A stretch of DNA of 64,000 bases, from contig CAVPFB010000004.1 in NCBI GenBank assembly GCA_963703665.1, positions 558,001 to 622,000 on the forward strand, in the 5' to 3' direction. This document shows, piece by piece, positions 1 to 11,349 of this stretch. The translations under genes were made by a program, and so were the position numbers. The first letter of the stretch is position 1; each line of letters begins with the position of its first letter. Source of the stretch: AP-15 sp963703665. GTDB taxonomy: Bacteria > Pseudomonadota > Alphaproteobacteria > ATCC43930 > CGMCC-115725. The notes below the pieces were generated by a model that saw only the letters and a list, made by a program, of their open reading frames with translations, searched no databases and was not told the DNA's origin.

Positions 1-308
1 TCGCCGACTTCGAGGGCGATATGGTTAATCCCTACCAGCCGGGGTTTGCCGCCGTCGGCGCTGCGGTTCTCGGTCTGGCTGCTTGCGGTCCCAGCCTCGC
101 TGCTTGCGATCATCGGGTGTTCCCTCCTGGTCGATGCGGTGCAGAGTCACTATATTGGCCTTAATATCCCGAGGTCGATGCCGATTGGGTCCTGGGTCGC
201 CCGGATCGGTGCGGGCGTCGGCCTTTCGAGGCGATATACGCCCTTCGCCTGGCTTAATGGGCGCGGTCTTGTCGCGGGCACCAAATCCGGGCGCCCAGGA
301 AAGCCATC
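1..308. other. left edge, no convincing gene
   Basis: I see no supported gene in the first 308 bases. A 90-codon frame opening with TTG at 46 has a hydrophobic start but ordinary low-complexity content and no clear ribosome-binding site. The tail of a gene entering from the left cannot be excluded: one plus-strand frame is open from the edge to a TAA near 164. Confidence 0.4.
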
Positions 309-563
309 ATGGATCTGATCACCAAGCTGCCGGAGATGTCGGACGACGCGCTGACCAATCTTCGGACCAACGCCAAGCGCCTCCAGCACAGTGGGACGCC
401 GAGCCAGCGATCCGATGCCACAGTCTTGCTTCCGGCGGTTGAGGCCGAATTGGGCGCGCGCCGGCTGGCCCGGGTGAAGGCGACCCGAACCGCCACGGTC
501 AAATCCCGCACGCGCCGCGCGCGAGCGATCAAAGAGCCGGAAGATGCTGCCGCCGAGGAGTGA
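309..563 (+). CDS. small basic hypothetical protein (84 aa)
   Basis: An 84-residue soluble protein of unknown function. An AGGAAAG ribosome-binding site lies a few bases before the ATG. The first half (MDLITKLPEMSDDALTNL) looks like a short helical region, a middle part carries several Leu/Val/Ala heptad-like positions, and the C-terminal third is very rich in Arg and Lys before an acidic end. The composition suggests nucleic-acid binding or a helical partner protein, but that is inference only. It stands alone upstream of the enoyl-CoA hydratase gene, in the same direction. Small proteins of this kind are common in Hyphomicrobiales; I do not recognise a named family. Confidence 0.55.
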   Translation: MDLITKLPEMSDDALTNLRTNAKRLQHSGTPSQRSDATVLLPAVEAELGARRLARVKATRTATVKSRTRRARAIKEPEDAAAEE

Positions 564-643
564 TGAGCGCTGGGGCGGCGTCCCCGGGACCAGTGTGCGG
601 GCGAGACAATACGACCCGCAGGATCTGATCGGAGGGACACGGA

Positions 644-1425
644 ATGCCGGTTGATCTGACGGTCGAGGGCGCGGTCGCCAAAGTCGTGCTGAACCGCCCG
701 GAAAAATTGAACGCGCTCGACCTGGAGATGCGCCAGAGCCTGTGCGAGTATTTTGCCCGGCTGCGCTACGACGATAAGGTCCGCGTGGTGGTCGTCACCG
801 GCGCGGGCCGCGGGTTCTGTTCAGGCGCCGATGTCGACCGCATGGCCGGGCAGCACCATGATCTGCGCGGTGGCCGCCAGCGGCTGCAGCAGGGTGGCCA
901 TACCTTTCATCCGCGCGCTGCACGCGATCGAAAAGCCGATCATCGCCGCGGTGCGCGGCCCGGCGGTGGGCATCGGCTGGAGCATAGCCCTCGCCTGCGA
1001 CCTGGTCGTGGCATCGAAGACTGCGCGGTTTTCGCAGATTTTCCGGCGTATCGGGTTGGCCCCCGACGGCGGCGCCATCTGGTTCCTGACCCGCCGGCTC
1101 GGCATGGCAAAGGCCAAGGAGCTGGTGTTTTCGGCGCGTTTTGTCGAGGCCGAGGAGGCACTGGCGCTGGGGCTGGTCAACCATGTCGTCGACGATGACC
1201 AATTGACGGCCCGGACCGAGGCGCTGGCGGCCGATCTCGCCGAAGGCGCCGACCTTTGCGCTGGGGCTGGCAAAAAAGCTGTTTCACGCCGCAATCGGGC
1301 CGAGCCTGGACGAATATCTCGACATCGAGAGCCTGGTGCAGCCGCAATTGCACATGACCGCCGACAACACCGAGGGCGTCGCCGCCTTCCGCGAAAAGCG
1401 CGCCCCCAGGTTCACCGGCCGCTGA
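644..1425 (+). pseudogene. enoyl-CoA hydratase/isomerase family protein, two frameshifts
   Basis: Crotonase-fold enzyme expected to hydrate or isomerise enoyl-CoA thioesters. The N-terminal part has the family signature (LNRPEKLNAL, then GRGFCSGADV, the CoA/oxyanion-hole region). The middle continues in the next frame with GPAVGIGWSIALACD and the G-rich second oxyanion segment, and the C-terminus continues in the third frame with LFHAAIGPSLDEYLDIES up to the TGA at 1423-1425. The frame changes lie at roughly 860-905 and 1250; both are cured by dropping one base. All three segments together give about 260 residues, the normal family length, so either the gene is freshly broken or the sequence has two indel errors. 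The next gene is convergent and encodes a hydroxyisobutyrate-dehydrogenase-like enzyme, consistent with branched-chain or aromatic acid degradation. Confidence 0.8.
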
Positions 1426-1512
1426 TTTCAGGGATCGGCGATGAGGCGCCGTTGACCTGTCCGATTGGTGACTTCAGGGATGCGGCGTTGATGCGCCCGC
1501 GGGATCGGGCGA

Positions 1513-2479
1513 TCAACGGGCTAGACCGTGCTTGGGGTCGTCCTTTGACGGCGGGTCGCGGTCGAGCGCCTCCTGCAGCCGCTTCTGGTCGACGCGGATC
1601 TCGACGCCGGCACGCTCCTGCTGCAACAGCATCGGCGAGCGCGAGTCGCGATGGCCCCAGCCGCGGTTCAGCGCTTCGGACAGCTCGGCGAGCGCCAGAT
1701 TGGCGACCCGCATCGGCACGTTGAAGTCGCGGCCGAGCTGGGTGGCGAGCGACATGTCCTTGTGCGCGAGGCGCAGCGCGAAGGCGGCGGGCTCGTAGGT
1801 GCCCGGCAGAAACTGGTCGATCAGCCCGTCGAATGTCCGCCGGCGGCCGCTGGCGCCGTCGCGCACCGCTTCCCACAAGGCGAGCGGCTCGACCCCGGCC
1901 TTGACCCCGACCGTGAACATTTCGGCGAGTGCGGTCTGGATGCAGTAGCCGGCACCGTTGTGCACGAGCTTGGCGACCGAGCCGGCGCCGATCGGGCCGA
2001 CATAGCGCGCCTTGTCGCCCATCGCGTCGAGCACGGTCTTGTAGCGGTTGAAGATCTGCTCGTCGCCGCCGACCCACAGCGCGAGCTTGCCGGTGCGCGC
2101 GCCGCGCGGCCCGCCGCTGACCGGCGAGTCGAGCATGTAGACGTCACGCTCGGCAAAGGCGGCGTTGATCTTGCGCACGATCGTCGGCGAGTTGGTCGAC
2201 AGGTCGAAATAGGCCTTGCCGCGGCTCATCCCGCTCAACAGGCCGTTGTCGCCGAGCGCCACGGCCTCGACCTCGGGCGGGCCGGGGAGCGAGGTGAAGA
2301 TCGACTTCGGAGGCCTCGGCGACGGCCCGCGGCGTGTCGGCCCAGGCGGCACCGGCGGCGAGATAGGGCTCGGCCGCAGCGCGGCGCAGATCGTGAACGA
2401 CCAGCTCGTGGCCGGCCTTTTGCAGGTTCGCGGCCATGCCCGAGCCCATCATGCCGAGACCGATAAACCCGATCTTCAT
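1513..2479 (-). CDS. NAD(P)-dependent 3-hydroxyisobutyrate dehydrogenase-like oxidoreductase, one frameshift
   Basis: Beta-hydroxyacid dehydrogenase that should oxidise a short 3-hydroxy acid with NAD(P)+. The N-terminal Rossmann motif GFIGLGMMGSGMA is clear. After a single frame change near 2301 the chain continues with the substrate-binding signature DSPVSGGPRGA, the helix carrying the catalytic lysine region (GSVAKLVHNG) and the C-terminal HKDMSLA motif. Dropping one base between GTC and ATC TTC restores a continuous protein of about 320 residues; the tail after GWGHRDSRS is longer than in most relatives and may be lineage specific. It lies about 37 bp upstream of the next minus-strand gene, a CMD-family protein, and the two could be co-transcribed although the order is reversed relative to translation coupling. 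Exact substrate is unknown. Confidence 0.82.
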
Positions 2480-2516
2480 CTTGCCCTCCTGCGCTGTGCT
2501 CGCGTGCTGTCGGCTG

Positions 2517-2838
2517 CTATTTCTCGAACACGTCCTTGGCGACGAGTGCGGCGGTCATCGCCGCCGGCCAGCCGGCGTAAAAGGCGAGATGGGTGATGAC
2601 TTCGCTGAGTTCGTTCTTGGTGAGGCCGTTGTCGAGCGCGCGCTGCAGATGGCCGACGAGCTGCTTTTCGCGGCCGAGCGCGATCAAGGTCGCGCAGGTG
2701 ATCAGGCTGCGGTCGCGCTTCGACAGGCGCGGGACGCTCCCAGACGTCGCCGAACAGGACTTTTTCACTGAGATCGATCAGCCCCGGAACCATGTGGCGG
2801 ACCTGGTCGCGGGCCGACGAGGGTTGCGATTGCGCCAT
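2517..2838 (-). CDS. carboxymuconolactone decarboxylase family protein (short form), one frameshift
   Basis: Short AhpD/CMD-fold protein of about 106 residues, the usual length for the single-domain form. The ATG at 2838 has a good AAGGAGAAAA ribosome-binding site. The first frame gives MVPGLIDLSEKVLFGDVWERP and the second gives LSKRDRSLITCATLIALGR, ALDNGLTKNELSEVITHLAFYAGWP; the join near 2732 matches the family consensus WERPGLS-x-RD when one C is removed from CCCGCGCC. The ITHLAFYAGWPAAM region is the hallmark of the family. Such proteins act as decarboxylases or as alkylhydroperoxidase-like partners; which applies here cannot be told. The gene is just upstream of the hydroxyacid dehydrogenase on the same strand. 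Confidence 0.8.
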
Positions 2839-3102
2839 GGTTTTCTCCTTTTGTTGGATTGAGCGGTTTCCTTCCGCGCGCACCCTAGCACGCGGTCGCC
2901 GACGACAGCCAGAGCTACTGGCGGCTCGGGTCGAGCCCCGAGCGCGGCGCTCAGCACCCGGCAGCGGTTGATCGGCCGGCCCGGGAACGGCGCGAGCCGC
3001 GCTGCCATAACAGCACGCCGAGGGCGCCGCACCGGTTTCGACGCCCATCGCGTCACGCGAGGCCCGCCTAGCCTTTAGCGGCCGCGCCGGTCGCAATCGG
3101 GG

Positions 3103-3660
3103 CTAGCGCTGAGCAGCCGACGGCGGGTGGCGCTCGGCCGCCAGCTGGCGGTAATGTTCACGCTGCTTCGCGCGCCACGCGGCTCGCTCGGCGCCATCGA
3201 GCGTGCCGTCATGATCGGTGTCGATCTGGTCGAAACGAGCGCGGAAAAGCCTGTCGCGCTCCGCGGCCGACATCGTCGACTGGTCATCGTAATAGGCTTT
3301 GCGCCGTTCGAGGCTGGCCTTCTGCGCCGCCGAAAGATCGGTGGCCGACAACTCCCGATCGAGGCGGGTCCGGCGCTGCTCGATGTACTGCAGGCGGAAG
3401 TCGCGATACTCGTCGAAGGTGATCAACTCGGGTGCGGCCTGAGCAGCAGGCGCCGCTTTGGGCTGGGCGGCGGCGGAAGGAGAAGCCGCAGGAGGGGCAG
3501 CTGCGGTTTTGGCGGCAGCGGGTGCCGGAGCCGCAGAGGTTGTGGCCGTCGTTGCGGGGGCCGTGGGTGGCGTGGCGCGCTGCGCGATCGCGGGCAGGTG
3601 CCACAAAGCCGCCGCGAGGAGGGCGGCAGCGGCGGCGGCGAGCGTCCATTGTTTCATCAA
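3103..3660 (-). CDS. secreted EF-hand calcium-binding protein
   Basis: A 185-residue exported protein. The N-terminus (residues 1-26) is a signal peptide with a long Ala/Leu core ending at AIAQ. Residues 27-75 are an Ala/Pro/Thr-rich linker. The rest is helical and charged and contains one textbook EF-hand loop, DTDHDGTLDGAE near residue 150, preceded by a helix ending FDQI; a second, degenerate loop may lie earlier around FDEYRDFRL. A possible role is calcium sensing or buffering in the periplasm. Two ATG codons overlap at 3660 and 3657; a GGGAGA site supports either. It is flanked by about 260 bp without genes on one side and a short tandem repeat on the other. Confidence 0.75.
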   Translation of the reverse strand: MMKQWTLAAAAAALLAAALWHLPAIAQRATPPTAPATTATTSAAPAPAAAKTAAAPPAASPSAAAQPKAAPAAQAAPELITFDEYRDFRLQYIEQRRTRLDRELSATDLSAAQKASLERRKAYYDDQSTMSAAERDRLFRARFDQIDTDHDGTLDGAERAAWRAKQREHYRQLAAERHPPSAAQR

Positions 3661-3786
3661 AATCTCCCTATCGGTGGCCGGTTGGTTAATAGAACAAAAC
3701 AGGACCCCGTGGCAAGCGCTTTTTCACGCGCAACGAAGAAAATTTTCTTTCACACAACCGACGGAGGTGGAATTTGCCGGGGCAGG

Positions 3787-3839
3787 CTGTCGACGAAATT
3801 GCGGGCTGTCGACGAAATTGCGGACTGTCGACGAAATTG
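3787..3839 (+). repeat. 19-bp tandem repeat, 2.8 copies
   Basis: The unit CTGTCGACGAAATTGCGG plus one variable base occurs at 3787, 3806 and 3825 (last copy partial). Each unit holds the palindrome GTCGAC. It lies between the EF-hand gene and the dehydrogenase gene, outside any supported coding sequence. Confidence 0.85.
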
Positions 3840-4125
3840 ATCGTGACCGCCCGGCGAGAGGTCTGCCTCGGCCCGGCGTTTGCCGTCGAGGGCAGGCCCT
3901 TGGGATGAGGAGCGGGAACATGACCGACAGCGGCTTTCTGCGGACCATTGGCAGCGGCGCCGCGGCCTGGGTTGCCCACCCCGTCGCCGGGCGCTTCCCT
4001 CGCCGTCGCGAGCGCCGGGTCTCCGATCGCCCCGACCGGGTTCGCCGCCACTGCGGCATGCTCGACCGCGAAGCATCGCGCCACCCGATCGCAAATGGCC
4101 GCCATGCGTCTGTCGGAGAACTCCG

Positions 4126-4941
4126 GTGACCGGCCGCCCGGCACAGCCTCTGGCCGGTCAAAGGGCCGTGGTGACCGGCGCGAATTCCGGCATTGGCGAA
4201 GCGGCGGCGCTGGCGCTCGGGCGGGCCGGCGCCGATGTCGTGGTCAATTACGTGACCGGCGCCGACCGAGCCGAGAAAGTGGTCGAGGAGATCGGCCGAT
4301 TGGGCGTGCGGGCCTTTGCACACCAAGCCGACGTCTCGCGCGAAGACCAAGTGCAAGAGATGTTCCGCCGCGCCGTGGCGGAATTCGGCACCGTCGACAT
4401 TCTGGTCAACAATGCCGGCATGCAGCGCGACGCGCCGTTCCATGCCATGACCCTGGCGCAGTGGGACGCGGTGATCGGGGTCAACCTGACCGGCCAGTTC
4501 CTGTGCGCCCGCGAGGCGGTGCGCGAATTTCTGCGCCGCGGCGTCGTGCCGTCGGTATCGAAGGCGGCGGGCAAGATCATCTGCATGAGCTCGGTGCACC
4601 AGATGATCCCGTGGGCCGGGCACGCCAATTATGCCGCCTCCAAGGGCGGCGTGAAGATGATGATGGAGACCCTGGCGCAGGAGGTGGCGCCGCAGCGCAT
4701 CCGGGTCAACGGCATCGCGCCCGGGGCGGTGCGCACCCCGATCAACACCGCCGCCTGGAGCACCCCCGAGGCCTACCGCCAGCTGATGACGCTGGTCCCC
4801 TATCAGCGCATCGGCGAGCCCGAGGACATCGCCCGGGCAGTGGTTTGGCTCGCTTCGGACGAGTCCGACTATGTCGTCGGCGCGACCATGTTTGTCGATG
4901 GCGGCATGACGCTGTTCCCCGATTTCGCCGAGGGCGGCTGA
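4126..4941 (+). CDS. SDR family oxidoreductase (glucose 1-dehydrogenase-like)
   Basis: Classical short-chain dehydrogenase, 271 residues with the GTG start at 4126, which has a GGAG site eight bases upstream and begins just before the Rossmann strand. The cofactor motif TGANSGIGEA is followed by the NNAG motif (LVNNAGMQRD), the catalytic Ser in MSSVHQM and the YAASKGG active site with Tyr and Lys. The C-terminal end VDGGMTLFPDF is typical of the glucose/3-oxoacyl reductase branch. The enzyme should use NAD(P)(H) on an alcohol or ketone; the substrate is not determined. The frame stays open well upstream of 4126, but that extension is Arg/Pro-rich and does not resemble the family. The type II NADH dehydrogenase begins 17 bp downstream, so the pair probably forms an operon. 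Confidence 0.9.
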   Translation: MTGRPAQPLAGQRAVVTGANSGIGEAAALALGRAGADVVVNYVTGADRAEKVVEEIGRLGVRAFAHQADVSREDQVQEMFRRAVAEFGTVDILVNNAGMQRDAPFHAMTLAQWDAVIGVNLTGQFLCAREAVREFLRRGVVPSVSKAAGKIICMSSVHQMIPWAGHANYAASKGGVKMMMETLAQEVAPQRIRVNGIAPGAVRTPINTAAWSTPEAYRQLMTLVPYQRIGEPEDIARAVVWLASDESDYVVGATMFVDGGMTLFPDFAEGG

Positions 4942-4958
4942 GCCGCCGGAGCGCGCCG

Positions 4959-6227
4959 ATGTCCGCAGCCGACGGCCGAACGCGGGCGGTGATCGTCGGC
5001 GCCGGCTTTGGCGGACTCGCCGCGGCGCGCGGCCTGGCGCGGGCGCCGATCGACGTGACGGTGATCGACCGCCACAATTACCATCTGTTTCAGCCGCTGC
5101 TCTATCAGGTCGCAACCGCGGCCTTGTCCGAGGCGGATATCGCAATGCCGATCCGCGCGATCTTGCGCGACCAGGACAATGCCAGAGTGCTGCTCGACGA
5201 CGTGACCGGCATCGATCTCGTCGGGCGGCGCGTCGATACGCGTCTCGGTGGCGCGCATCGCTACGACTATCTAGTCCTCGCTACCGGCGCGCGTTACAAC
5301 TATTTCGGGCATTTGGACTGGCCGCAGCTCGCGCCCGCGCTCAAATCGCTCGATGACGCGACCCTGATGCGCCGCCGCATCCTGCTCGCGTTCGAGGAGG
5401 CCGAGACCACGACAGACGAGGCTATGCGCCGGCGCCTGCTGACTTTTGTGCTGGTCGGCGCCGGGCCGACCGGGGTCGAGTTGGCCGGCGCCTTGGCCGA
5501 GCTCGCGCGCGCCACCCTGTCGCGCGACTTCCGCCATATCGATCCCGGGACCGCGCGCATCGTCTTGGTCGAAGCCGGGCCGCGCATCCTCTCGGAGTTC
5601 CCCGACAAGCTCGCCGACTTTGCCCAACGCTCGCTCAAGCGCATGGGTGTCGAGATTATTGCCGGGACGCCGATCGAAGCGATCGACGCCCACGGGGTCA
5701 CGGCCAAGGGTCGACACATCGAGGCCGCCAACGTGCTGTGGTGCGCAGGCGTGGCGGCGACGCCGGTCGCGCAGTGGCTCACCCTGCCCGCGGTCGCTGG
5801 CGGGCGGGTCGCGGTCGAGGCCGATTTGTCGGCGCCCGGTCATCCTGAAATCTTCGTCATCGGCGACGCCGCGCTCGCCACCGGACCGGAGGGCCGGCCG
5901 TTGCCCGGTCTGGCCGCGGTCGCCGAGCAGCAGGGGCGGTATGCCGCACGGGCGATTGCCGGCCGGATCGCCGGTATCCGGGCCCCGCCTTTCCGCTATC
6001 GCGACAAAGGTGCCTTGGCGACGATCGGGCGCTCGTCGGCGATCGCCGATTTCGACCGGGTCAGGCTCACCGGGTGGGTCGCCTGGGTGCTGTGGAGCAT
6101 CGTCCACATCTTTTTCCTGATCGGGTTCCGCAATCGCGTATCGGTATTCCTGAACTGGGTCTGGGCCTGGCTAACCTATGGCCGCGGCGCGCGGCTGATC
6201 ACCGGTGACGCGAACCCGCTCACCTGA
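4959..6227 (+). CDS. ndh: type II NADH:quinone oxidoreductase (NDH-2)
   Basis: Single-subunit, non-proton-pumping NADH dehydrogenase that passes electrons from NADH through FAD to quinone at the inner face of the cytoplasmic membrane. The 422-residue protein has the FAD motif VGAGFGGLAAARGL at the N-terminus, the NADH motif VGAGPTGVELAGALAEL near residue 165, the FAD-closing motif IFVIGDAA near 300, and a C-terminal amphipathic membrane anchor (WVAWVLWSIVHIFFLIGF) around residues 365-385. HNYHLFQPLLYQVATA near residue 32 is the conserved quinone/FAD region. The last 52 bp overlap the 3' end of the convergent LLM gene. The SDR gene just upstream could supply NADH, though any functional link is inference. 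Confidence 0.93.
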   Translation: MSAADGRTRAVIVGAGFGGLAAARGLARAPIDVTVIDRHNYHLFQPLLYQVATAALSEADIAMPIRAILRDQDNARVLLDDVTGIDLVGRRVDTRLGGAHRYDYLVLATGARYNYFGHLDWPQLAPALKSLDDATLMRRRILLAFEEAETTTDEAMRRRLLTFVLVGAGPTGVELAGALAELARATLSRDFRHIDPGTARIVLVEAGPRILSEFPDKLADFAQRSLKRMGVEIIAGTPIEAIDAHGVTAKGRHIEAANVLWCAGVAATPVAQWLTLPAVAGGRVAVEADLSAPGHPEIFVIGDAALATGPEGRPLPGLAAVAEQQGRYAARAIAGRIAGIRAPPFRYRDKGALATIGRSSAIADFDRVRLTGWVAWVLWSIVHIFFLIGFRNRVSVFLNWVWAWLTYGRGARLITGDANPLT

Positions 6228-7282
6228 GGGCGCTTCGCCACCAAATCATCCGAAGCAAAACCGCCAAACGCGTGCGGCAGCCGGCGGATGTCCTGGACAA
6301 GATCCGGCGGCACCTCGCCGCTGCCGTCCGCACGCAGCGTCAGCGCATCGACGAGGCCGCCAAACCGCTCGCCGATCGCCGCGACGATCCGGTCGTGGCG
6401 CCCGACCGCGGCGAACAGATGCGCGACGTCGTCCGGCACTTCCGTTGCCATCTCGGTCCACCGCCCCTGCCGCGTCATTGCGTTGAGCTTGTGGCCGAGG
6501 TCCTCGAGCCCGTGCACCGCGAGCACCGGGTAATAGGCCGGGGTCGAGCCGTAAAACGCGACCCGCTGGCGCACCCATTCGAAGCGCTGCGCAACGGTCT
6601 CGTCATCCCGGCCGGTGGCCAGAAACCCGCCGCCGGAAATCTCGTAATTCTCGCGGGTGCGGCCGACCTTGGCGAGCCCGGCGGCCAGGCGCGGCATGAT
6701 TGCGTCGGTCAGATATTTGCGGGTGCAGAAGCCGTGCAATTTGACCCCGTCGCATTCCTCGGCGGCGACCCTGAGCATCGCCGGGCCGACCGCGGCGATC
6801 ATGATCGCGGGCGGGGGTGCGTCGATCGGCTCGGGCGTAAAGTTCGGGGTGGTCAGGGTGAAGCGATAGTGCTCGCCTTCAAAATCCGGCTTTTCGCCGG
6901 TCTTCCAGCACTGCCAGATCGCCCGCAGCACCTGCACATATTCGCGCATGCGAGGCGCCGGCGGCGTCCACGGCACTGAAAAGCGCCGTTCGTTGTGGGC
7001 CCTCACTTGCGAGCCGAGGCCGATGACGAACCGGCCGCCGGTGGCGCCGGCGAGGTCCCAGCCGACATTGGCCACCGCCATCGGGGTTCGGGCAAAGGCG
7101 ATCGCCACCCCGGTGTGCAATTCGATCCGCTCGGTCGCAGCGCCGGCGATCGCCAGGGCCAAAAACGGGTCGTGCTTGTTTTCCATCGCGACGACGCCGT
7201 CATAGGCCTCGGCCTCGACTGCGCGCGCCGAGGCGGCGACCTCGCGCAGATTTTCCTGCGGCAATGTCGTGAAGACGCGCAT
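6176..7282 (-). CDS. LLM class flavin-dependent oxidoreductase
   Basis: Bacterial luciferase-like monooxygenase or F420/FMN-dependent oxidoreductase of 368 residues, near the usual 330-360. The TIM-barrel pattern is clear: the N-terminal strand and early substrate loop, then ELHTGVAIAFARTPMAVA, GRFVIGLGSQVRAHNERRF, and a barrel strand IMIAAVGPAMLRVAAEECDG. The ATG at 7282 has an AGGAGAA site. The C-terminal 17 codons run into the opposite-strand end of the NADH dehydrogenase. It is followed downstream by nothing on the same strand, and lies 9 bp downstream of yggS, so it is probably transcribed with it. Substrate unknown. Confidence 0.88.
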   Translation of the reverse strand: MRVFTTLPQENLREVAASARAVEAEAYDGVVAMENKHDPFLALAIAGAATERIELHTGVAIAFARTPMAVANVGWDLAGATGGRFVIGLGSQVRAHNERRFSVPWTPPAPRMREYVQVLRAIWQCWKTGEKPDFEGEHYRFTLTTPNFTPEPIDAPPPAIMIAAVGPAMLRVAAEECDGVKLHGFCTRKYLTDAIMPRLAAGLAKVGRTRENYEISGGGFLATGRDDETVAQRFEWVRQRVAFYGSTPAYYPVLAVHGLEDLGHKLNAMTRQGRWTEMATEVPDDVAHLFAAVGRHDRIVAAIGERFGGLVDALTLRADGSGEVPPDLVQDIRRLPHAFGGFASDDLVAKRPQVSGFASPVISRAPRP

Positions 7283-7291
7283 CGGGTTCTC

Positions 7292-7963
7292 CTATGTGCC
7301 GCGGCTGCCGAAGATCGCAGTGCCGACCCGAACGTGGCTGGCGCCAAAGCGGATCGCGGTTTCGAAATCGGCGCTCATGCCCATGCTGAGGAGGTCGAGG
7401 CCGGTGCGCCGGGCGATCTCGCGCAACAGCGCGAAATGGGGCGCGGGGTCCTCGTCCTGCGGCGGCACGCACATCATTCCGACGATCGGCAGGCCGAGCC
7501 GGTCGCGGCAGAGGGCGACGAAATCGTCGGCGGCTTCGGGCATGACCCCCGATTTCTGCGCCTCCTCGCCGGTGTTGACCTCGATCAGGCAGGGCTGACG
7601 GCGCCCGGTGCGTTCCATCTCGCGGGCCAGCGCCTCGGCGAGCCGCGGCCGGTCGAGGCTCTCGATCACATCGAACAGCGCTACGGCGTCACCGACCTTG
7701 TTGGTCTGCAGCGGCCCGATCAGGTGCAGCGCCAGACCGGGGAACGCTTCCCGCAGCGCGGGGTATTTGGCCTGCGCTTCCTGCACCCGATTCTCGCCGA
7801 AGGTGCGGTGCCCGGCGAGGAGCGCCTCGCGCACCGCCGAAGCCGAGTGGGTTTTGCTGACGGCGACGAGTGCCACACTCTCGGCCGGCCGCCCGGCGGC
7901 GCGCGCCGCCGCCCCGATCCGGTCCCTGACGACGGCGAGGTTGGCTGCGATGACCCCTTCCAT
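7292..7963 (-). CDS. yggS: YggS family pyridoxal phosphate-binding protein
   Basis: PLP homeostasis protein of the PLPBP/ProSC family, 223 residues, which is the usual length. The PLP lysine lies in VALVAVSKTH near residue 37, followed by FGENRVQEAQAKYP, LHLIGPLQTNK and the phosphate-binding C-terminal end LSMGMSADFETAIRFGASHVRVGTAIFG, all diagnostic. The protein binds PLP without catalysing a reaction and protects cellular PLP and amino-acid balance. A GGAG site precedes the ATG at 7963. The gene is divergent from the DUF3576 lipoprotein gene and separated from it by only 76 bp, so the two promoters must lie back to back. In many alphaproteobacteria yggS sits next to leuS as here. Confidence 0.95.
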   Translation of the reverse strand: MEGVIAANLAVVRDRIGAAARAAGRPAESVALVAVSKTHSASAVREALLAGHRTFGENRVQEAQAKYPALREAFPGLALHLIGPLQTNKVGDAVALFDVIESLDRPRLAEALAREMERTGRRQPCLIEVNTGEEAQKSGVMPEAADDFVALCRDRLGLPIVGMMCVPPQDEDPAPHFALLREIARRTGLDLLSMGMSADFETAIRFGASHVRVGTAIFGSRGT

Positions 7964-8039
7964 ATCGGCTCCATTCCTGGCACAAAAAGAGTGCCGCTCG
8001 CTCCGGCTGCGAGCAGCGTTGTCCTTGGGGGAGCGCCGG

Positions 8040-8618
8040 ATGTCTGCTGCCCATTACCGCCTGTCGAGCCTCTGCGCCGCAAGTCTTTCGTTGATCCTGG
8101 CTGGGTGCGCCGCGAGCCCGCCCGGCGGCAAGGCCGCCGTGGCCAATGCGGCGCCCGGCACCGAAAAACCGCAGACCGCCGCTGCGGACCCGCCCGCCGC
8201 GATCGACACCGAGGCGACGCTCTGGACCGTGCTCGGCCTCGCCAAGAAGCCGTCGGAGCGCGAGCCGGGGCCGAAGACCGGCAGCACGGTCAGCCCGATC
8301 GCGTGGCAGGCGGCGCTGGATACGCTGAATTTTGTCAAGCTCAGCTCGGAGGACCCGCTGAGCGGCATGCTCGTCACCAACTGGTACTCGCCGCAGGACA
8401 AACCCGACGAGCGCTTCAGGATCACCGTATTCGTCCTCTCTCGCGAGCTGCGCTCGGATTCGGTCGCGGTCACCGTGGACCGGCAGCAGCGCTCGGCCAC
8501 CGGGGAGTGGGTCGCGACCACGATCGCGCGAAAGGTCGAGGACGATCTCGAAAGCGCGATCCTGCGGCGGGCGGGTCAGCTCAAGCGGTCCTGGATGAAG
8601 CAGTACGCCTCCGAGTAA
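8040..8618 (+). CDS. DUF3576 family lipoprotein
   Basis: A 192-residue predicted lipoprotein. The signal peptide ends in the lipobox LAGC near residue 23, followed by an Ala/Pro linker to about residue 55. The conserved DUF3576 core runs from there: SPIAWQAALDTLNF, DPLSGMLVTNWYS, ERFRITVFVLSRELRSD and the C-terminal EDDLESAILRRAGQLK. The family is found mainly in alphaproteobacteria, next to leuS, lptE and holA as here. Its envelope location and genetic link to lptE suggest a role in outer-membrane assembly, but no biochemical function is known to me. The frame is open further upstream; the ATG at 8040 was chosen because it gives the signal peptide. Confidence 0.9.
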   Translation: MSAAHYRLSSLCAASLSLILAGCAASPPGGKAAVANAAPGTEKPQTAAADPPAAIDTEATLWTVLGLAKKPSEREPGPKTGSTVSPIAWQAALDTLNFVKLSSEDPLSGMLVTNWYSPQDKPDERFRITVFVLSRELRSDSVAVTVDRQQRSATGEWVATTIARKVEDDLESAILRRAGQLKRSWMKQYASE

Positions 8619-8654
8619 GGCGCGAGGTCGGCAGCCGGGCGCGGATTCGGGGCC

Positions 8655-8684
8655 TTGCCCGCAGCCCTGCCCGGTCTCTATTTA
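8655..8684 (+). promoter_or_regulatory. possible sigma-70 promoter for leuS
   Basis: TTGCCC at 8655-8660 and TATTTA at 8679-8684 are separated by 18 bp, about 90 bp before the leuS start. TATTTAAA stands out in a GC-rich intergenic stretch. The match is moderate. Confidence 0.35.
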
Positions 8685-8772
8685 AAGGTGCGCGGCCTCG
8701 GACCCTGGCGGCGGCCGCTGCCGGCGCGGGTTGTCCCTGCCGGTTGAAACCGCGGAAAGATGTAGTCGGACG

Positions 8773-11348
<2,576 letters not shown>

Positions 11349-11349
11349 C

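Noticed and set aside
46..318. 90-residue hydrophobic protein at the left edge
   Set aside because: TTG start without a ribosome-binding site, overlaps the start of the better supported 309 gene, and no family pattern.
644..1425. programmed ribosomal frameshifting
   Set aside because: Breaks occur in many unrelated genes with different sites, including leuS, and no common slippery sequence was found.
3724..5145. 473-residue frame on the minus strand
   Set aside because: Antisense to the SDR and NADH dehydrogenase genes, Arg/Pro/His-rich, typical of shadow frames in high-GC DNA.
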